DNA of 64,000 bases, taken from assembly GCF_000382345.1 (NCBI RefSeq), contig NZ_KB908080.1, positions 100,920 to 164,919 of the forward strand, in the 5' to 3' direction. The translations under genes were made by a program, and so were the position numbers. The notes below the pieces were generated by a model. The model did no database searches. It saw nothing but the letters and a program-made list of their open reading frames with translations, and was not told where the DNA came from. Positions within the stretch are counted from its first letter, which is position 1; every line of letters begins with the position of its first letter. This document shows, in pieces, positions 59,041 through 64,000 of this stretch. The DNA comes from Massilia niastensis DSM 21313 (GTDB taxonomy: Bacteria; Pseudomonadota; Gammaproteobacteria; Burkholderiales; Burkholderiaceae_D).

Positions 59041-60123
59041 ATGAGCCAAACCAGCGCCAGCATCACCCCGATTCCCTACCAGCCCGGCCACGAACAGATC
59101 GGCATCGACGAGGCCGAGGCGATTTACTCCCTCCAGAACGTGTTTGCCGGGATGGCCAACCAGGTCGCCGCGGCCGAAGGCCATGCCCACCGCGCGGTGC
59201 ACGCCAAGGGGCACGCGCTGCTGCGCGGCGCGCTCACCATTGCCGACGGCCTGCCCGAGGCGTACGCACAAGGGCTGTTCGCCACGCCGGGCGCCTATGA
59301 CGTGCTGTTGCGCTGGTCGTCGCCGCCGGCCGAGCAGCTGCCGGACAGCGTCTCGACCCCGCGCGCGGTCGCGCTCAAGATCCTGAAGGTGCCCGGCGAA
59401 CGGCTCGACCCCGGCAAGGGAGGGCAGTCGCAGGACTTCCTGATGGTGAACGGCCCGGCCTTTGCGCGCCCCGGTCCGCAGGGCTTCCTGGCGGACGTGA
59501 AGCTGCTGGCCGCGACCACCAACCGTTCCCCGGCCGGCAAGACGGTCATCTCCACCGTGATGCGCACGGCGGAAGCGGCGCTCGAGGCCCTGGGGGGCGA
59601 GAGCGGGAAGTTGAAGGGCATGGGCGGCGAGCCGCAGCGCCATCCGCTCGGCGAAACCTACTTCACCCAGACACCTTTCCTGTACGGGCGCTACATGGCG
59701 AAGCTGTCGCTGGCGGCCGTGTCGCCGGCCCTGCATGCGCTCGATGGGGCGGGGCTGCCGAACGACGACGACGCCCAGCGCGCGGCGATCGGCGCGCATT
59801 TCGCGGGGCAGGGCGGGGAGTGGGAGTTGCGCGTGCAGCTGTGCGTGGATACGGAGAAGATGCCGATCGAGGATGCCTCGGTCGAGTGGCCGCAGGACCT
59901 GAGCCCTTTCGTGGCGGTAGCGCGCCTGAGCGTGCCGGCCCAGGCGGGCTGGGATCCGGCGACCTCGCCGCGCCTCGAGGACGAGACCGCGTTCGATCCC
60001 TGGAATTGCCTCGACGCGCACCGGCCGCTGGGCGCGGTCAACCGTGCGCGCAAGGAAGTGATGGCGGTATCGCGCCAGCTGCGTTCGGAGTTCAACCGCT
60101 GCCCGATCCGCGAACCGGGCTGA
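59041..60123 (+). CDS. Catalase-family protein
   Basis: A 360-residue protein of the short catalase-like group, without the large C-terminal domains of monofunctional catalases. The distal heme-pocket histidine lies in HRAVHAKGHALLRG (R51, H54), matching the R-x-x-H-A-x-G pattern. Later segments include LRWSSPP, SQDFLMVNGPAF and, near the C terminus, HRPLGAVNRARKEVMAVS, the family's end block. The proximal tyrosine region is not clear by eye. Members of this group may be peroxidases or organic peroxide-acting enzymes. GGAGCC precedes ATG 59041. Convergent with the LysE gene, only 3 bp apart. Confidence 0.82.
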   Translation: MSQTSASITPIPYQPGHEQIGIDEAEAIYSLQNVFAGMANQVAAAEGHAHRAVHAKGHALLRGALTIADGLPEAYAQGLFATPGAYDVLLRWSSPPAEQLPDSVSTPRAVALKILKVPGERLDPGKGGQSQDFLMVNGPAFARPGPQGFLADVKLLAATTNRSPAGKTVISTVMRTAEAALEALGGESGKLKGMGGEPQRHPLGETYFTQTPFLYGRYMAKLSLAAVSPALHALDGAGLPNDDDAQRAAIGAHFAGQGGEWELRVQLCVDTEKMPIEDASVEWPQDLSPFVAVARLSVPAQAGWDPATSPRLEDETAFDPWNCLDAHRPLGAVNRARKEVMAVSRQLRSEFNRCPIREPG

Positions 60124-60126
60124 AGG

Positions 60127-60753
60127 CTAACGCGCGACGATCAGGCGCAGGCCGAGGCCGATGAAGATCGCGCCGGCGATCCGGTCCAGCCAGGCGCTGG
60201 CGGTCGGCGTGCGGTTCAGCCACTGGCCGACCGAGCCCGAGAAATAGCCCAGCAGGCCGAACAGTACGGCGGCCTGCAGGGTGAAGGTCACGCCCAGCGC
60301 GGCCGTCTGCCAGTTGGCGTCGCCGCGCGCGGCGATCACGAACTGCGGCAGGAAGGACAGGAAGAACAGCACCACCTTCGGGTTGATCGCGTTCGCGACC
60401 AGGCCCTTCACGAACAGCCTGCCGCTCGACTCTTCTGGCAGCCCCGCGCCGCCGACCCGGGCGCCGCCGCGGCTGCGGATGGCTTGCGCGCCCATCCAGA
60501 TCAGGTACAGGCCGCCGGCGATCTTGAGGGCGTTGAAGGCGGTCGGCGAGGAGGCGATCAGGGCGCTGACGCCGATCACGGCCAGCAGGGTATGGGTGAG
60601 GCAGCCCAGCGCGCAGCCCAGGCCGAAGGCCATGCCGCGGATGCGGCCCTTGGCGACGCCAATGCTCAGCACCATCAGGTTGTCGGGGCCGGGAGACAGG
60701 GTGATCAGGACGGCGGCGGCGAGGAAGCCGAAGAATTGTTCAGGCGACAGCAT
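60127..60753 (-). CDS. LysE/RhtB-family amino acid exporter
   Basis: A 208-residue inner-membrane exporter with six predicted helices. N-terminal family signature: LITLSPGPDNLMVLSIGVAKG, with the SPGP motif. Further conserved parts are GCALGCLTHTLLAVIGV, LYLIWMGAQAIRS and LVANAINPKVVLFFLSFLPQ. ATG 60753 (MLSPEQFFGF) is used; a longer upstream frame adds non-membrane sequence and is disregarded. Substrate may be a neutral or basic amino acid; unknown. Confidence 0.9.
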   Translation of the reverse strand: MLSPEQFFGFLAAAVLITLSPGPDNLMVLSIGVAKGRIRGMAFGLGCALGCLTHTLLAVIGVSALIASSPTAFNALKIAGGLYLIWMGAQAIRSRGGARVGGAGLPEESSGRLFVKGLVANAINPKVVLFFLSFLPQFVIAARGDANWQTAALGVTFTLQAAVLFGLLGYFSGSVGQWLNRTPTASAWLDRIAGAIFIGLGLRLIVAR

Positions 60754-60805
60754 GGCGACGATGTTTGTTAGAAAGAAATAGCATACCGCAATCGATAAAA
60801 GGGCA

Positions 60806-61237
60806 TCAGGCCACGACCCGGCGATGCACCTTATGGGTGGCAAATTTCCAGCCAATCCATGCCATGGGAATATATGCACCGACCAGGTCCAGGGCATCGA
60901 ACCACAGCGGCGCGGGCAGCATGAGCACACTTGCTACCCCTCCGGCCAGGAAGGCCAGGCCGATCGCCAGCGCGAAGTGGCGCTGTTTGCCGGCCGCGAT
61001 GCGGGCTGCGACGGCGGCGCCGACGAGGGTGCCGAGCGCGTGTGCAAGGAAGGGGAAAATGAAGTGTTTCGGTTCGAACAGGTGCATCGACGCCTTCAAT
61101 CCCTCCATCGTGGTCACGTCGGCGCCGGCCGGTGGCGGGATGGCACTTGCACTCATGCTGATGAGGGTCCCATTCACGGCGCTGCCAATGGCGAGGCCGG
61201 CAACCATGGCCAGAATGTTTCTCATCGTTGGATGCAT
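60806..61237 (-). CDS. Small multi-helix membrane protein, unknown function
   Basis: A 143-residue protein with four hydrophobic segments: ILAMVAGLAIGSAVNGTLI, FPFLAHALGTLVGAAVAARI, FALAIGLAFLAGGVASVLML and LVGAYIPMAWIGWKF. ATG 61237 follows AAGGGG; ATG 61225 is possible. The pattern resembles small DUF families seen in Bacteroidetes and Proteobacteria, but no name could be assigned. Its role is unknown. Confidence 0.65.
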   Translation of the reverse strand: MHPTMRNILAMVAGLAIGSAVNGTLISMSASAIPPPAGADVTTMEGLKASMHLFEPKHFIFPFLAHALGTLVGAAVAARIAAGKQRHFALAIGLAFLAGGVASVLMLPAPLWFDALDLVGAYIPMAWIGWKFATHKVHRRVVA

Positions 61238-61391
61238 CCGTTTTCCCCTTGCTGTGATTGGACTTCGATCAGCGCGTGACCGGTCGATCGAGTCTACTGA
61301 CTGATCCGTACTATGTCTACCAGGCAAGAGAACATTCAGCCGAGATGCCGGGCCTGGCGCGAAGTTCGCCGAGCCCGGCGGCGGCACCGGT

Positions 61392-61838
61392 CTACTCCTT
61401 GACCTCCGCCTCGACCAGTTTCGCCAGCAGCTCGAGCGACTCCTGCCAGCCGAGGTAGCAGGCTTCGGCCGGGATGGCGGCAGGAATGCCTTCCTGCCTG
61501 ATGTGGACCTCGACCCCGCAGAACACCTCGCGCAAGGTCACCGTGGTCTGCATCTTGCCGGGCAACTGCGGGTCGTCGAACTCGGCCGTGTAGCGCAGGC
61601 GCTTGCCCGGTTCCAGCTCCAGGTATTCGCCGCCGAATGCATGGCTGTGTTCCGTGGTGAAATTAGTGAACGACATCTTGTACCGCCCGCCGACCCGGCC
61701 GTCCATCTCATGGACGGTGCCGATGAATCCATGTGGCGGCAGCCATTTGGCGAGGGCGCCTGGCGTGATGAATGCGCGAAACACACGCTCAGGCGTGGAT
61801 GTGAAAACGCGGTGCAATTCGACGGTATTGGCAGGCAT
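61392..61838 (-). CDS. SRPBCC/AHSA1 family protein
   Basis: A 148-residue cytoplasmic protein of the START-like SRPBCC fold. The N-terminal VELHRVFTSTPERVFRAFIT and ALAKWLPPHGF are typical for the AHSA1 branch; further strands include GGRYKMSFTNF and YLELEPGKRLRYTAEFDD; C-terminal helix GWQESLELLAKLVEAEV. These proteins bind hydrophobic ligands or act as Hsp90 activator-like domains; ligand unknown. Single gene. Confidence 0.87.
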   Translation of the reverse strand: MPANTVELHRVFTSTPERVFRAFITPGALAKWLPPHGFIGTVHEMDGRVGGRYKMSFTNFTTEHSHAFGGEYLELEPGKRLRYTAEFDDPQLPGKMQTTVTLREVFCGVEVHIRQEGIPAAIPAEACYLGWQESLELLAKLVEAEVKE

Positions 61839-61971
61839 GATCGATTTCCTTGTGTGGACGTGGCAGAGGACGATCCTCTGATGCTACGACGAACCGGGCG
61901 TGCGCATTTCGACATGCAGGACGGTTTTTTTCGCATGTGCGCTGCCGGGCGATCAGGGAGCACGCAAGGAT

Positions 61972-62892
61972 TTATCCGAGGCCGAGCTCCGTCGACACTT
62001 GCTGGCGCAGCAGGTACTTCTGGATTTTTCCCGTGACCGTCATGGGGAAGCCCGGTACGAAACGGATATAGCGCGGGACCTTGTAGTGGGCGATCTGTCC
62101 CTTGCAGAAGTCGCGGATCTCGTCCTCGCTCGCCGTCGTCCCCGGCCGCAGGACGATGCAGGCACACAGTTCCTCTCCGTATTTATGGTCGGGAACGCCG
62201 ACGCACTGGACGTCGAGCACTTTCGGATGCCGGTACAGGAATTCCTCGACCTCGCGCGGATAGATGTTTTCGCCGCCGCGAATCACCATGTCCTGGGCGC
62301 GGCCGACGATGGCGGCGAAGCCCTGCTCGTCGATGACCGCCAGGTCGCCGGTATGCATCCAGCGCGCGCGATCGATCGTTTCGCGGGTTTTCTCTTCGTC
62401 GCCCCAGTATCCCAGCATGACCGAGTAGCCGCGGGTGAGCAGTTCGCCCTTGACGCCGCGCGGGACGATCCGGCCGTCCGCGTCGACGATCTTGACTTCC
62501 AGGTGCGGATGGACGCGCCCGATCGTCGAGACCCGCAGTGCCACCGGATCGTCCACCGAGCTCTGGAAGCTCACCGGCGAGGTTTCGGTCATGCCGTAGG
62601 CGATGGTGATCTCGGCGAGGTGCATCCGGCCGATGACCCGGCTCATGACTTCGGCAGGGCAGGGCGAGCCGGCCATGATGCCCGTGCGGAGCGTCGACAG
62701 GTCGTAGCCGGCGAAATCGGGATGGTCGAGCAAGGCGATGAACATCGTCGGTACGCCGTGCAGCCCGGTGCAGCGTTCGGCCTGCACCGTGTCGAGCACG
62801 GACTTCGGCTCGAAGCTTTCGCCAGGGAACACCATGGCGGCGCCATGGGTGACGCAGGCGAGGTTCCATGTGCTCGTCCATGATGCCGGCTA
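61972..62892 (-). pseudogene. N-terminally truncated acyl-CoA synthetase (AMP-binding family)
   Basis: Only the C-terminal part of an AMP-dependent acyl-CoA synthetase remains. Homology begins at [18 protein letters not shown], directly after an in-frame TAG at about 62893-62891, and continues to the normal C terminus ([13 protein letters not shown], with the catalytic lysine). Retained motifs: [41 protein letters not shown] and [14 protein letters not shown]. About 250 N-terminal residues including the ATP-binding P-loop are missing. ATG 62835 could start a 287-residue product that lacks the first active-site half. The deletion endpoint abuts the LysR gene end by 8 bp. Confidence 0.8.
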
Positions 62893-62900
62893 TTGTGCCG

Positions 62901-63821
62901 CTAAGTCGCGGCCAGCGGGCGCGCTTGCGGGGCCTGGAAGTGCTCGACGAGGAAATCGATGAAGGCGCGCGCGCGTATCGTCTGGTTGCGCTGGCTGGGG
63001 TAGTACACGTACAGGTCGGCCGCGGGCAGGATGAACTCGGGCAGCACGATTCTCAGCCTGCCGCTGTCGAGGTACTTGGCCAGGTCCCATTCCGACCTGA
63101 CCAGGATGCCGTGGCCGTCCAGCGCCCATCCCAGCACGATGTCGCCATCGTTACTCGACAACATGCCGTGCACCTTGACGACTTCGGTATCGTCCTGGTG
63201 CAGGAAGCGCCAGATGCCGTAGGCGTCATCGTTCTGGCGGTGGATGATGCAACGGTGCCTGGCGAGATCGGCCAGGCTGGCCGGGACGCCATGGCGTTCG
63301 AGGTAGGTGGGCGAGGCGCACAGGAAGCGCCGGTTCGACATGATGCGGCGTGCATTCAGCCGCTTGTCGGGCAGCGTCCCGAACCGGATCGCCAGGTCGA
63401 AGCCGCTCTCGACCAGGTCGATGGGCCTGTCGGTCACTTCCATCTGGAGCTCGACTTCCGGATAGCGCAGGGCGAAGGCGGAAACCAGCGGCGCGATCGT
63501 GGTGCGGCCGAAACCCAGGGTCGCATTCACGCGCAGCAAGCCACGCGGGGTGGCGCGTCCTTGCGAGACCACGTCCTCCATTTCCTTGATCTCGGCCAGG
63601 ATCCGTGTCGCGTGCTGCAGATAGGTTTCGCCCTCGCTCGTCAGGCTGAGGCTGCGCGTGGTCCGGTTCAGCAGCCGCACGCCCAGCCGGCTTTCGAGCG
63701 CCGCAAGGCGTTTCGTTGCCGCCGGTGGCGTCAGGTCGACCGCCCGGGCGGCGGCGGCGAGGCTGCCGTGCCGGGCGACCAGCACGAAAAACTGCATGTC
63801 CGAGGTCGGTTCGTTCTTCAC
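62901..63821 (-). CDS. LysR-type transcriptional regulator
   Basis: A 306-residue regulator. HTH at residues 5-64 (FVLVARHGSLAAAARAVDLT, then TKRLAALESRLGVRLLNRTT) and a periplasmic-binding-like effector domain from about 90 (GLLRVNATLGFGRTTIAPLV, PIDLVESGFDLAIRFG). It is divergent from the mandelate-racemase-family gene starting at 63942, with a 120-bp AT-richer shared control region, so it likely regulates that gene and itself in response to the substrate (inference from the usual LysR arrangement). Confidence 0.92.
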   Translation of the reverse strand: MKNEPTSDMQFFVLVARHGSLAAAARAVDLTPPAATKRLAALESRLGVRLLNRTTRSLSLTSEGETYLQHATRILAEIKEMEDVVSQGRATPRGLLRVNATLGFGRTTIAPLVSAFALRYPEVELQMEVTDRPIDLVESGFDLAIRFGTLPDKRLNARRIMSNRRFLCASPTYLERHGVPASLADLARHRCIIHRQNDDAYGIWRFLHQDDTEVVKVHGMLSSNDGDIVLGWALDGHGILVRSEWDLAKYLDSGRLRIVLPEFILPAADLYVYYPSQRNQTIRARAFIDFLVEHFQAPQARPLAAT

Positions 63822-63941
63822 CTTGAGTCACTTCACAATTGAATTCCGGAGAATTATAGGCCGCCTTCCACGGATTAACCTACAGCCATCCCGACACACG
63901 ATCGCATCCGCCGCATGCGACTTTTCCCAAGGAGACTCCCC

Positions 63942-64000
63942 GTGAAGATCGTCGAAATCCGTGAACAAACCCTTCCCATCAGCTCGCCGATCCGCAACGC
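63942..64000 (+). CDS. Mandelate racemase/muconate lactonizing enzyme family protein (5' end only)
   Basis: GTG 63942 is preceded by AAGGAGA. The visible 19 complete codons read VKIVEIREQTLPISSPIRN, the standard start of the capping domain of enolase-superfamily enzymes in the mandelate racemase subgroup. The rest lies beyond the window. Divergent from a LysR regulator, as usual for acid-sugar or aromatic-acid catabolic genes. Confidence 0.7.
   Translation, partial: MKIVEIREQTLPISSPIRN

Overview
The window is GC-rich, densely coded bacterial chromosome. The gene content (a minor-pilin/PilY1 cluster, DUF3108 and DUF1631 proteins, smc-zipA-ligA, glycine cleavage genes behind a tandem riboswitch) points to a betaproteobacterium of the Burkholderiales, most likely Oxalobacteraceae near Massilia/Telluria. 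That placement rests on recognised protein families and gene order, not on a database search. No rRNA, tRNA or CRISPR array was seen.

Layout. 1-3.1 kb: a Crp/Fnr-type regulator running off the left edge, then an OmpR-type response regulator with its TctE-like sensor kinase. 3.1-11.1 kb: a type IV pilus minor-pilin operon (pilE, a fimT-like gene, pilV, pilW, pilX, pilY1), preceded by four heptamers at exact 11-bp spacing that look like a response-regulator site. 11.2-12.9 kb: prfC. 12.9-17.6 kb: a loosely packed accessory stretch, visibly lower in GC over the SLOG gene, with single genes of mixed origin: an acetyltransferase, a monooxygenase-fold protein, a SLOG-domain protein fused to membrane helices, a small membrane protein, a broken IS1182-type transposase and a YwqG-like protein. 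17.6-24.3 kb: a PhoD-like phosphoesterase, a PH-domain protein, DUF3108, an outer-membrane barrel and a chemoreceptor with a degenerate signalling tip. 24.3-29.2 kb: gcvT-gcvH-gcvP on the minus strand behind a tandem glycine riboswitch. 29.3-30.6 kb: a ClpP-like protein, a palindromic mobile repeat and a KGG stress protein.

30.9-43.9 kb is housekeeping: DUF1631, smc, a histidine kinase, zipA, ligA, galU, def and a PagP-like barrel. ligA-galU-def and the barrel gene overlap by 4 bp at each junction, so they are probably co-transcribed. A second copy of the palindromic repeat follows. 44.3-51 kb holds a DUF885 peptidase and a KaiC-centred signalling cluster: two paralogous hybrid histidine kinases flank a small unknown protein and a two-domain KaiC-like ATPase. 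51-64 kb is a mixed metabolic region: an aminotransferase, a POT peptide transporter, an amidohydrolase, a BNR-type lipoprotein, a GH31 glucosidase or transglucosidase, a catalase-family protein, a LysE exporter, an SRPBCC protein, an N-terminally truncated acyl-CoA synthetase, and a LysR regulator divergent from a mandelate-racemase-family enzyme cut by the right edge.

The best candidates for undescribed biology are the SLOG-membrane fusion at 14.7-15.6 kb, the KaiC/twin-kinase cluster at 46.2-51.0 kb, the predicted regulatory array before pilE, and the 225-bp palindromic repeat family.
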